From: Pseudomonas sp.
GTDB lineage: Bacteria > Pseudomonadota > Gammaproteobacteria > Pseudomonadales > Pseudomonadaceae
Assembly (NCBI GenBank): GCA_007713455.1
Contig: VMRT01000009.1
Span: forward strand, 372,001 to 436,000
Length of the DNA: 64,000 nucleotides
Reading direction: 5' to 3'
The notes beneath the pieces are model-generated. The model had not been told where the DNA came from and did not search any database. It saw only the letters and a program-made list of their open reading frames with translations. The position numbers and the translations under genes are program-made. Of this stretch, positions 9,983-17,863 are shown piece by piece. Positions within the stretch are counted from its first letter, which is position 1, and each line of letters opens with the position of its first letter.

Positions 9983-11668
9983 ATGCTGACCCTGTTGCAC
10001 CTGCTGTCGTCCATCGCCCTGCTGGTCTGGGGTACGCATATCGTGCGTACCGGGATCATGCGGGTGTATGGCTCGCACCTGCGACGGGCGCTCGGCCAGA
10101 GCATGGGCAACGCGCCGCTGGCCTTCGGCGCCGGCATCGGCGTCACCGCGCTGGTGCAGAGCAGCAATGCCACCGCGCTGCTGGCCATCTCCTTTGTCGC
10201 CCAGGGTCTGATGGCGCTGCCCACGGCGCTGGCAATCATGCTCGGCGCGGATGTCGGCACTGCGCTGATGGCCCGCGTGCTGACCCTCGATCTTTCCTGG
10301 CTGTCGCCGCTGCTGACGCTGCTCGGCGTCTGCCTGTTCCTCTCGCGCAAACAGACCCGCGTCGGCCAGATCGGCCGCGTGCTGATCGGCCTCGGCCTGA
10401 TCATTCTCGCCCTGCAGTTGATCGTGCACGCCGCCGAGCCGATCACCGAGGCGCGCGGCATGCAGGTGCTGTTCTCCTCGCTGGCCGGCGACACCCTGCT
10501 CGCGGTGCTGGTGGGCGCGCTGTTCGCCGTGCTGTCGTATTCCAGCCTCGCCGCGGTGCTGCTGACCTCGACGCTGGCCGGTGCCGGCCTGATCAGCCTG
10601 CCGGTGGCGCTGGGCCTGGTGATCGGCGCCAACATCGGCAGCGGCCTGCTCGCCTGGTTCAACGCCAGCCTGCAGCCGGCTTCGGCACGCCGCGTGGCGC
10701 TGGGCAACCTGCTGTACAAGCTGGCCGGGCTGATCGTGCTGCCGTTTCTCGGCATGCTGGTGGCCTGGATGGACACCCTGGGTGTCAGCGCACAAACCCA
10801 GGTGATCGGTTTTCACCTGATCTATAACAGCCTGCGCTGCGTGATCCTGCTGCCCACCGTGAAGCCGATGGCGCAGTTGTGTGAATACCTGCTGCCGGAG
10901 CGTGCGCTGGACAACGGCGTGGCGCAGCCTCGGCATCTCGACCCCGCCGCGCTGGATACGCCGAGCCTGGCGCTGGCCAATGCGGTCCGCGAAACCCTGC
11001 GCATTGGCGACATGGTGGAGCTGATGCTGGCGCGGCTGCTGGAGGTGCTGCGCGAAGACCGACCGGAGCCCGGCGACGAGATTCGCCGCCTGGACGATGA
11101 CGTCGACGCGCTCTACAGCGGCGTGAAGCTCTACCTGGCGCAGATGCCGCGCGAAGACCTCGCCGAGCAGGAGGGCCGGCGCTGGGCGGAGATCATCGAG
11201 CTGGCGATCAACCTGGAACAGGCCGGCGACATCATCGAGCACATGGTGAGCAAGGTGCAGAACCTGAAGACGTCCAAGCGTCGCTCTTTCTCCGATAGCG
11301 GTCTGGAGGAGCTCGGCCAGCTGCATGCCCAGCTGAGCACCAACCTGCGGCTGGGGTTGTCGGTCTTCATCTCCGGCGACTCCCATAGCGCCCGCCAGCT
11401 GCTGCAGCACAAGCGCCAGTTCCGCAAGCTGGAGCGCGAGCTGGCACACTCCCACGTGCAGCGCCTGCACCAGCAGGTGGTGGAAAGCATCGAGACCAGC
11501 GCAGCGCACCTGGAGCTGATAGCCGACATGAAGCGCCTCAATTCACTGTTCTGCAGCGCCGCCTATCCGGCACTGGAAGGCCCAGGCGGCAACAAGGCGC
11601 GCACAGCCGGCGAAGCGCCACGGGAGGTGATATCCGGAGAGCCTCACCTGCCAGGACGGCCGGCCTGA
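9983..11668 (+). CDS. Na+/phosphate symporter family protein with C-terminal PhoU domain
   Basis: This is a 561-residue inner-membrane protein of the NptA/PNaS family, expected to move phosphate with sodium. The hydrophobic N-terminal half carries the family QSSNAT motif (residues 59-64). The second inverted repeat has SYSS (185-188) where many homologs have QSS. The C-terminal 200 residues are helical and PhoU-like, a common regulatory tail in this family. I chose ATG 9983 because GGAG lies 8 bases upstream; an upstream TTG at 9953 would add 10 residues without a ribosome site. It stands alone between the Cache gene and the convergent tricarboxylate locus. Confidence 0.88.
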   Translation: MLTLLHLLSSIALLVWGTHIVRTGIMRVYGSHLRRALGQSMGNAPLAFGAGIGVTALVQSSNATALLAISFVAQGLMALPTALAIMLGADVGTALMARVLTLDLSWLSPLLTLLGVCLFLSRKQTRVGQIGRVLIGLGLIILALQLIVHAAEPITEARGMQVLFSSLAGDTLLAVLVGALFAVLSYSSLAAVLLTSTLAGAGLISLPVALGLVIGANIGSGLLAWFNASLQPASARRVALGNLLYKLAGLIVLPFLGMLVAWMDTLGVSAQTQVIGFHLIYNSLRCVILLPTVKPMAQLCEYLLPERALDNGVAQPRHLDPAALDTPSLALANAVRETLRIGDMVELMLARLLEVLREDRPEPGDEIRRLDDDVDALYSGVKLYLAQMPREDLAEQEGRRWAEIIELAINLEQAGDIIEHMVSKVQNLKTSKRRSFSDSGLEELGQLHAQLSTNLRLGLSVFISGDSHSARQLLQHKRQFRKLERELAHSHVQRLHQQVVESIETSAAHLELIADMKRLNSLFCSAAYPALEGPGGNKARTAGEAPREVISGEPHLPGRPA

Positions 11669-11684
11669 TCCAGGGCCACGTCGG

Positions 11685-12707
11685 TCAGCAAGCGCGGCGT
11701 TGCCAGCGGCGAAACAGCGGCTCGGCGAGGAACATGACCAGAAACAGCCTGAGCACCTGCACCGCGGTGACCAGCGCCACCGACAGCTGCAGGGCCTCAG
11801 CGGTCAGGCACAGCTCGGTGATGCCGCCGGGCATCATGCCGAGCATCAGCGATACCTCGTCCAGCGCCGTCAGCCAACCCAGCGCGCCGCCCAGTGCAGC
11901 AGCGACCAGCATCGCCAGCAGGGTGAAAAGCAGGATGCGCAGCAGGAAGGCCGGCGCACTGCGAAAGAACGGCCGGTCGAAATGACAGGCTAGTGAGCAG
12001 CCGATCAGCCACTGGCCGAGCGCGCCGGCCCAGCCCGGCAGGCCGATGTGCAGATCGAACGCCACACTGGCCACGGCGCAGGCGGTCAGCGGGCCGAGCA
12101 TCCAGGGGTTGGGCTGGCCGAGACGCTTCCAGAGCAGCGCCAGCAGACCGCCCGCCGGCAGCAGCACGGCGAGCCAGGGCCAGCTCACCGGCGCTGGCGC
12201 TGGCGCCTCCATCGACGGCAGGCCCCAGGTGAACAGCGCCGGCACGATCAGCACCACCAGCAGCAGGCGCAGGCTGTGCGCCGCCGCCACGCGCGCAGGT
12301 TCAGCCTGGTGCCGGTTGGCCAGCACCACCATTTCGCTGGCGCCACCCGGCATGCTGGCGAAGAACGCAGTGGCGCGATCGGTGCCGCTGCGCAGCAGGA
12401 TGAAGAGGCCGATCAGGCCCAGCAGCAGCGTGCCGACCGCACCGGCGAGGATCACGCCGAGATGCGCCAGCACCTGCTGCATGACCTCACTGGTGAAGTG
12501 CAGGCCGATGGCGCTGGCGACGATCCATTGCCCGACCTGACGGCCGCGCGGCACCTCGCTCACCAGCCAGCCGCTGCAGCGCACGGCGATCACCGCCAGT
12601 AGCGAGCCGATCATCCACGGCAGCGGCCAGTTGGCCAGAGTTGCCAGCCAGCCGCCGACCGCACCGATCAGCGGGGTCGCCCACCAGGCCGGCAGCCGCC
12701 GATGCAT
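11685..12707 (-). CDS. AbrB-family membrane protein (duplicated AbrB domain)
   Basis: This 340-residue polytopic membrane protein belongs to the family often annotated 'AbrB family transporter' or 'putative ammonia monooxygenase'. The two halves repeat the same fold; glycine-rich segments such as MPGGASEMVVLANRH and MMPGGITELCLTAEAL mark the two repeats. Its function is not established. It starts 1 bp after the tctA stop, so it is almost certainly co-translated with the tricarboxylate carrier as the last gene of the porin-tctCBA operon. That position suggests a role in organic acid transport, but this is inference. Confidence 0.85.
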   Translation of the reverse strand: MHRRLPAWWATPLIGAVGGWLATLANWPLPWMIGSLLAVIAVRCSGWLVSEVPRGRQVGQWIVASAIGLHFTSEVMQQVLAHLGVILAGAVGTLLLGLIGLFILLRSGTDRATAFFASMPGGASEMVVLANRHQAEPARVAAAHSLRLLLVVLIVPALFTWGLPSMEAPAPAPVSWPWLAVLLPAGGLLALLWKRLGQPNPWMLGPLTACAVASVAFDLHIGLPGWAGALGQWLIGCSLACHFDRPFFRSAPAFLLRILLFTLLAMLVAAALGGALGWLTALDEVSLMLGMMPGGITELCLTAEALQLSVALVTAVQVLRLFLVMFLAEPLFRRWQRRAC

Positions 12708-12708
12708 G

Positions 12709-14223
12709 TCAGGCCTGCGCCTCGACCACGTTGGCGCGACGGCGCTTGAGGTACCAGCGCAGCGCCGGCATGCCGAGCATCGCCACGGTCAGCGCCCACA
12801 GCGCCAGGGTGATCGGGCTACCCCAGAGGATGCCCAGCTCACCGTTGGAGATCGACAGCGCACGGCGCATGTTGTCTTCCATCATCTCGCCGAGCACAAA
12901 GCCGAGAATCAGCGCCGACAGCGGGAAGTCCAGCTTGCGCAGCAAGTAGCCGAACACGCCGAGGCCGACCATCAGCACCAGGTCGAAGGTGGTGCTGTGC
13001 ACCGAATACACGCCGACCATGCTGATCACGGTGATCGCCGGCACGAGCACCCAGTTCGGCACGGCGAGCATGCGCGAGAACAGGCCGACCAGCGGGATGT
13101 TCATCACCAGCAGGATCACGTTGCCGATGAACAGCGAAGCGATCAGGCCCCAGACCACGTCCGGCTGCTGTTCGAACAGCAGCGGGCCGGGGGTGATGTT
13201 GTACAGCGTCAGCGCGCCGATCATCACCGCGGTGGTGCCCGAACCCGGCACGCCGAGGGTCAGCATGGGGATCAGCGAGCCGCAGGCCGAGGCGTTGTTG
13301 GCCGCTTCCGGCGCCGCCAGGCCGCGCAGGTCGCCATCACCGAAGCGGCCCTTGTCGCCGGCCATGCGCTTCTCGCTCATGTAGGTCATGGCGCTGGCGA
13401 TGGTCGCCCCGGCGCCCGGCAGCGTGCCGATGACGAAGCCGGCCACGGCGCTGCGCACCATGGTCCAGAAGGTCAGGCAGAACTCCTTGAAGTTGAACAG
13501 CAACCGGCCGCTGGCCTTCACCGCCTGCTGCCCGCTGTGGGTTTTCTCCAGCATCAGCAGGATCTCGCTGACACTGAAGAAGCCAATCACCACGATGACG
13601 AACTGGATACCGTCGGACAGGCTGACGCTGCCGAAGGTGAAGCGGTAGACGCCGGTAGTGGAATCGACACCGACGGTGGCCAGGGCCAGGCCCATCAGCG
13701 CGGCCATCAGCGTCTTCACCGGCTTGTCGCCGACCATGCCGCCGAGACAGGCGATGGCGAAGATCATCAGCACGAAGTACTCCGCCGGGCCGAAGGCCAC
13801 CGCCCACTTGGCCAGCAGCGGGGCGAACAGCACCACGCCGCAGGTGGCGATGATGCTGCCGATAAAGGAGCTGACCGCGGACAGCGACAGCGCGATGCCG
13901 GCCTTGCCCTGGCGCGCCAGCGGGTAGCCGTCGAGGGTGGTCATCACCGCGGCCGCATCACCCGGCACGTTGAGCAGGATCGCCGAGATGCGGCCGCCGT
14001 ACTCGCAGCCCAGGTACACGGCAGCGAGCAGGATCAGTGCGGTCTCCGGCGGCAGGCCGAGGGCGAAGGCCAGCGGCAGCAGCAGCGCCACGCCGTTGAT
14101 CGGACCGAGGCCCGGCAGCAGGCCGACCACGGTGCCGACGAAGGCGCCGAACAGCGCCACCAGCAGGTTGGTCGGTCGCGTGGCGACATCGAAGCCCTGC
14201 ATCAAGAAATTCAGTGTTTCCAT
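12709..14223 (-). CDS. tctA: Tripartite tricarboxylate transporter, large membrane subunit TctA
   Basis: This is the large 12-helix subunit that moves citrate or related acids across the inner membrane in a TTT system with TctB and TctC. The 504-residue product begins METLNFLMQGF and carries the family signatures GLLPGLGPINGVALLLPL and GTLPGAGATIASAMTY, the paired substrate/ion motifs of TctA. The start at 14223 is 1 bp after the tctB stop; the 31 extra residues of the longer frame lie inside tctB and were dropped. The gene order porin-tctC-tctB-tctA-abrB matches the opdH-tct locus of P. aeruginosa. Confidence 0.95.
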   Translation of the reverse strand: METLNFLMQGFDVATRPTNLLVALFGAFVGTVVGLLPGLGPINGVALLLPLAFALGLPPETALILLAAVYLGCEYGGRISAILLNVPGDAAAVMTTLDGYPLARQGKAGIALSLSAVSSFIGSIIATCGVVLFAPLLAKWAVAFGPAEYFVLMIFAIACLGGMVGDKPVKTLMAALMGLALATVGVDSTTGVYRFTFGSVSLSDGIQFVIVVIGFFSVSEILLMLEKTHSGQQAVKASGRLLFNFKEFCLTFWTMVRSAVAGFVIGTLPGAGATIASAMTYMSEKRMAGDKGRFGDGDLRGLAAPEAANNASACGSLIPMLTLGVPGSGTTAVMIGALTLYNITPGPLLFEQQPDVVWGLIASLFIGNVILLVMNIPLVGLFSRMLAVPNWVLVPAITVISMVGVYSVHSTTFDLVLMVGLGVFGYLLRKLDFPLSALILGFVLGEMMEDNMRRALSISNGELGILWGSPITLALWALTVAMLGMPALRWYLKRRRANVVEAQA

Positions 14224-14224
14224 T

Positions 14225-14668
14225 TCAGCTCTCCAGCAGACGCAGCAGGCCAAGCGGCAGCGGCACGTCCAGCAGGTAATCGAACAGCCCGTAGAGCAGC
14301 ACGCCAAGCAGCGCACCGCTGATCACGCTGGGCCACAGGCGACCGTTGAACAGCAGACCGAGGGCGAAACCGGCCAGGGCGGTGCTGATGACGAAACCCA
14401 GGGTTTCGAACAGCAGCGCGTAGGCCAGCAGGGCCAGCACGCACAGCACGGCGCGCTGCGCCTTGGGCCGATCGAACGCCGGCGTCGGCTCACCGTGCGG
14501 CTTGAACAGCAGCCACGCCGCACCACAGACCATCAGCAACAGCAGCAGCAACGGGTAGGCGCGCGGCCCGACCGGGTCGTAGGCAAAGGGCGCCTCGAAG
14601 CCCCAGGCGAGCAGGGCGAGGCCGGCGCAGGCGAGCAGCCACGCCGCGGCGAAGACACGTACGTACAT
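14225..14668 (-). CDS. tctB: Tripartite tricarboxylate transporter, small membrane subunit TctB
   Basis: This 147-residue membrane protein has four predicted hydrophobic segments (residues roughly 5-22, 38-54, 72-103 in two parts and 110-140), as expected for TctB, the poorly conserved small subunit of the TTT transporter. Identity rests mainly on size, topology and its position between tctC and tctA. The stop is separated from the tctA start by one base. A 78-bp spacer containing two strong hairpins separates it from tctC. Confidence 0.9.
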   Translation of the reverse strand: MYVRVFAAAWLLACAGLALLAWGFEAPFAYDPVGPRAYPLLLLLLMVCGAAWLLFKPHGEPTPAFDRPKAQRAVLCVLALLAYALLFETLGFVISTALAGFALGLLFNGRLWPSVISGALLGVLLYGLFDYLLDVPLPLGLLRLLES

Positions 14669-14692
14669 GACGGGATACCTCAGGGATTCGGC

Positions 14693-14739
14693 GATCCGGC
14701 AGCTGCCGGATCGACCGTGCGGCCCGCGAACGCGGGCCG
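14693..14739 (-). promoter_or_regulatory. Tandem hairpins between tctC and tctB
   Basis: The spacer holds a perfect 20-base palindrome (14693-14712, GATCCGGCAG followed by its reverse complement) and, 7 bases away, a second hairpin (14720-14728 pairing with 14731-14739). There is no U-tract. In transport operons such structures usually protect the abundant binding-protein mRNA or partly attenuate the membrane genes. That role is inferred. Confidence 0.6.
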
Positions 14740-14746
14740 GTTCGCG

Positions 14747-15721
14747 TTACTTGACCAGGCCGAACTCGCCGGCCAGCGCCTTGTAGTCCTGCACCTGCTT
14801 CTTGACGAAGGCCTCCAGCTCATCGCCGGTCATCGACAGCGGGAACAGGTCGCGCTGTTCGCGCAGCTTGGCGAAGTCTTCGTCGGCGAGCAGGGTGTCG
14901 AACTGGGTCTTCCACCAGTTGAAGTCCTCGTCAGGCACTTCCGGCCCCATGTAGAAGCCGCGGATCACCGGCCAGCTGATGTCGTAACCCTGTTCCCTGG
15001 CAGTAGGAATGTCGGCCAGCTTGCCCGGCAGACGCTCGTCGGAGAGCACGGCGAGGATGCGGATCTTGCCGGCGTCGAGCTGCGGGGTGACTTCGCCGAG
15101 GCCGCTGGAAGTGACCTGCACATGGCCGCCGAGCATGGCGGTGAGCGTTTCGCCGCCGCCCTCGAAGGCGACGTAGCGCAGCTTCTTCGGATCGACACCG
15201 GCAGCGCGGGCGATCAGCGCGGTCTGCATCCAGTCCTGACCGCCGATGGTGGCGCCGGCGCCGAACACCACGCTGCCCGGGTCCTTCTTCACCGCGGCAA
15301 TCAGCTCGTCGAGGTTCTTGTACGGCGCGTCGGCACGTACCGAGATGGCGCCGTAATCAGTGCCGACCGCGGCGAGCCAGCGCACGGCGTTCTCGTCGTA
15401 GCGACCGAACTTGCCCTGGGCGAGGTTGAGCAGCGAGCCGCTGGAGAAGGCGGTGATGGTGCCGGCTTCCGCCGCACGCTGGGCAACCACCGCGTTATAG
15501 GCCACCGCGCCGACGCCGCCGGGCATGTAGGTGACGCGCATCGGAGCTTCGAGCAGGCCGCTGTCCTTCAGGCCGCTCTGGGCCAGCTTGCAGGTCAGGT
15601 CGAAACCGCCGCCGGGCTTGGCCGGGGCGATGCACTCGGGGCGCTTGGGTTCGGCCAGCAGCTGGCTCGAGAGCAGCAGGCAGGACGACAGCAGGGCGAA
15701 ACGGCTGAGTCTGGTTTTCAT
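14747..15721 (-). CDS. tctC: Periplasmic tricarboxylate-binding protein TctC
   Basis: This 324-residue extracytoplasmic receptor of the TTT family (Bug/TctC fold) captures citrate-like acids for TctAB. It has a signal peptide (residues 1-23, ending LLLSSQLLA), then the family pattern CIAPAKPGGGFDLTCKL and a central GAGATIGGQDW loop. The start at 15721 has GAGGACTACCCG upstream. It lies between the porin gene and tctB on the same strand. Citrate is the likely ligand because the divergent regulators are TctDE-like; cis-aconitate or other acids are alternatives. Confidence 0.94.
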   Translation of the reverse strand: MKTRLSRFALLSSCLLLSSQLLAEPKRPECIAPAKPGGGFDLTCKLAQSGLKDSGLLEAPMRVTYMPGGVGAVAYNAVVAQRAAEAGTITAFSSGSLLNLAQGKFGRYDENAVRWLAAVGTDYGAISVRADAPYKNLDELIAAVKKDPGSVVFGAGATIGGQDWMQTALIARAAGVDPKKLRYVAFEGGGETLTAMLGGHVQVTSSGLGEVTPQLDAGKIRILAVLSDERLPGKLADIPTAREQGYDISWPVIRGFYMGPEVPDEDFNWWKTQFDTLLADEDFAKLREQRDLFPLSMTGDELEAFVKKQVQDYKALAGEFGLVK

Positions 15722-15748
15722 CGGGTAGTCCTCGCGTTCTTGTTCTGT

Positions 15749-17011
15749 TTACCAGATCGGCAGGCTGTAGCTGACGATCAGACGGTTCTCGTCGGCGTCG
15801 CGGGCGAAATCGGAGCGGTACATCGCGTTACGCCAGCGCAGCGCGACATTTTTCAGCGGGCCGCTCTGCACCACGTACTTGAACTCGAAGTCGCGTTCCC
15901 ACTCGCTGCCGTTGTTGCCGCCTGAGTACTCGGCGTTGTCGCCGGAGATGTAGCGGGTCAGGAAGGTCAGCCCGGGGATGCCGACAGCGGCGAAGTTGTA
16001 GTCGTAACGCGCCTGCCAGGAGCGCTCGTCGGCGTTGGCGAAGTCGTTGATCTGCACGAAGTTGACCAGGAACGGATCACCGCCGTCGATGTAGGCGTAG
16101 CCGGTATCGCCGCGCATCTGCTGGTAGCCGACGCTGACCTTGTGCCCGCCCAGGCTGTAGCCGAGCATGCCGTTCCAGGCCTGGTTATCGATCTTGCCGG
16201 CATTCGCCGCGCCGGTGTCGTCGCTGAGCATCACGCGCAGGTCCGCACTCAGCGCGGAGTTGTCGCTCAGCGGCTTGTTCGCCAGCAGGCCGAAGAAGTG
16301 CTGGCGGTACACGTCATCCAGCTCGCCGTAGTAGTAGCGCCCGGTGAGGTTCTCGTTGAAGGCGTATTCGGCACCGGCGAAGGTCAGGTGGTCGGCCTCG
16401 GCGGCGCTGGCGAAGCGGCCGTTCTTGTTGTTCAGCTGCAGGTCCTGGGAGTTGGTCGAGGAGCGGTCGATCACCTTGTCGAGACGGCCGCCGGTGAGGG
16501 TCAGGCCATCGATATCGGTCGAGGTGACGGTGGCGCCTTCGAACACCTGCGGCAGCGTGCGGCTGTCACTGGCCTTGACCACCGGCATCTCGGGAATATG
16601 CGAGCCGTAGCGCAGCTCGGTGTCGGCGATCTTGGCCTTGGCGGTCAGGCCCAGGCGGCTGAACTCGTCGGGCGTGCTGCCATCGTCGTGCACCGGCAGC
16701 AGGTCGGTGCCAGCGCGGCCGCCACCGGAATCCAGCTTGACGCCGAGCATGCCCAGGGCATCGAGGCCGACGCCGACGGTGCCTTCGGTGAAGCCCGACT
16801 GGACGTCGAGGATGAAGCCCTGGGTCCATTCTTCACGCTTGGACTGGCCGCTGCCTTCGCGGAAATCGCGGTTCAGGTAGATGTTGTGGGTCTGCAGGGT
16901 CGCGCTGCTGTCTTCGATGAATGCGGCCTGGGCCATGGGTGCCAGCGAGGCGGCGGCAATGGCCAAAGCGAGACGGGCAGGAGCGGGTGAACGTCTGACG
17001 GCAGTCAGCAT
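15749..17011 (-). CDS. opdH: OprD-family outer-membrane porin, OpdH-like
   Basis: This 420-residue outer-membrane beta-barrel of the OprD family has an N-terminal signal peptide ending APMAQA and a C-terminal aromatic residue (SLPIW), needed for barrel insertion. Inner features typical of the family are FIEDSSATLQTHNIYLNRDF and the YRYGSHIPEMPVV-like segment (LRYGSHIPEMPVV). In P. aeruginosa the tctC-linked family member is OpdH, a tricarboxylate channel, so the symbol is assigned by synteny. It is the first gene of the operon and is divergent from tctD; the shared 180-bp region carries a 16-base palindrome. Confidence 0.88.
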   Translation of the reverse strand: MLTAVRRSPAPARLALAIAAASLAPMAQAAFIEDSSATLQTHNIYLNRDFREGSGQSKREEWTQGFILDVQSGFTEGTVGVGLDALGMLGVKLDSGGGRAGTDLLPVHDDGSTPDEFSRLGLTAKAKIADTELRYGSHIPEMPVVKASDSRTLPQVFEGATVTSTDIDGLTLTGGRLDKVIDRSSTNSQDLQLNNKNGRFASAAEADHLTFAGAEYAFNENLTGRYYYGELDDVYRQHFFGLLANKPLSDNSALSADLRVMLSDDTGAANAGKIDNQAWNGMLGYSLGGHKVSVGYQQMRGDTGYAYIDGGDPFLVNFVQINDFANADERSWQARYDYNFAAVGIPGLTFLTRYISGDNAEYSGGNNGSEWERDFEFKYVVQSGPLKNVALRWRNAMYRSDFARDADENRLIVSYSLPIW

Positions 17012-17100
17012 CGGGTATCTCCACTATTGTTTTTGTTGTGACGGCGCATGCGCCGCGCGTGGTGGTTCGAGCCACCTGCGAGCGATCCTAGGCGGTCAAG

Positions 17101-17145
17101 CTTTCGCCAGCCTTTCAGCGCTGAAAGCCAGCAGCGGCGTGAAAG
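17101..17145. promoter_or_regulatory. Candidate TctD operator in the opdH/tctD divergent region
   Basis: A perfect 16-base palindrome, CTTTCAGCGCTGAAAG, spans 17112-17127. Extra half-sites flank it: CTTTC at 17101-17105 and GAAAG at 17141-17145. A second short palindrome, GGCGCATGCGCC, lies at 17043-17054. The location between the porin operon and its likely response regulator makes this a strong candidate for the TctD binding site. Binding itself is inferred. Confidence 0.5.
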
Positions 17146-17191
17146 TTCTGCCGCTACACTGGCGCTCCGTCGCCATCGCAGAGGACAGGCA

Positions 17192-17863
17192 ATGCGAATT
17201 CTTCTGGTCGAGGACCACCCCCAGCTGGCCGAAAGCGTGGCGCAGGCAATGCGCGCCGCCGGCTGGACCGTGGACCTGCTGCACGATGGCGTCGCCGCCG
17301 ACCTGGCGCTGGCCAGCGAGGACTACGCGCTGGCGATTCTCGACGTCGGCCTGCCACGGCTCGACGGCTTTCAGGTGCTGGCGCGCCTGCGCGAGCGCGG
17401 CAAGACGCTGCCGGTACTGATGCTCACCGCGCGTGGCGAGGTCAGTGATCGCGTGCACGGGCTCAACCTCGGCGCCGACGACTACCTGGCCAAGCCGTTC
17501 GAACTGTCCGAGCTGGAAGCGCGGGTCAAGGCGCTGCTGCGACGCAGCGTCGGCGGCGGCGAACGCCAGCAGCGTTGCGGCGCGCTGGTCTACGATCTGG
17601 ATGCGCGGCGCTTCAGCCTGGCCGACGAGCCACTGACGCTGACCTCCCGCGAGCAGGGCGTGCTGGAAGCGCTGATCGCCCGCCCCGGTCGGGTGATGAG
17701 CAAGGATCAGCTGGCCGCCCAGGTATTCGGCCTGGACGAGGACGCCAGCGCCGACGCGATCGAGATCTACATCCACCGTCTGCGCAAGAAGCTTGAGGGC
17801 CAGCCGGTACGCATCGTCACCTTCCGCGGCCTCGGCTACCTGCTCGAGGCGCTCGATGGCTGA
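17192..17863 (+). CDS. tctD: Response regulator TctD (OmpR family)
   Basis: This 223-residue two-component regulator activates tricarboxylate uptake genes. The receiver domain (residues 1-115) shows the acidic pair E7/D8, the phosphoacceptor D51 in ILDVGLP, T79 and K101 in YLAKPFE. The C-terminal winged helix is OmpR/PhoB type (LTSREQGVLEALIARPG ... IEIYIHRLRKKL). I chose ATG 17192 because MRILLVEDH is the natural receiver start and a purine-rich site precedes it; the longer frame runs into the promoter. It overlaps tctE by 8 bases, indicating coupled expression. Confidence 0.94.
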   Translation: MRILLVEDHPQLAESVAQAMRAAGWTVDLLHDGVAADLALASEDYALAILDVGLPRLDGFQVLARLRERGKTLPVLMLTARGEVSDRVHGLNLGADDYLAKPFELSELEARVKALLRRSVGGGERQQRCGALVYDLDARRFSLADEPLTLTSREQGVLEALIARPGRVMSKDQLAAQVFGLDEDASADAIEIYIHRLRKKLEGQPVRIVTFRGLGYLLEALDG

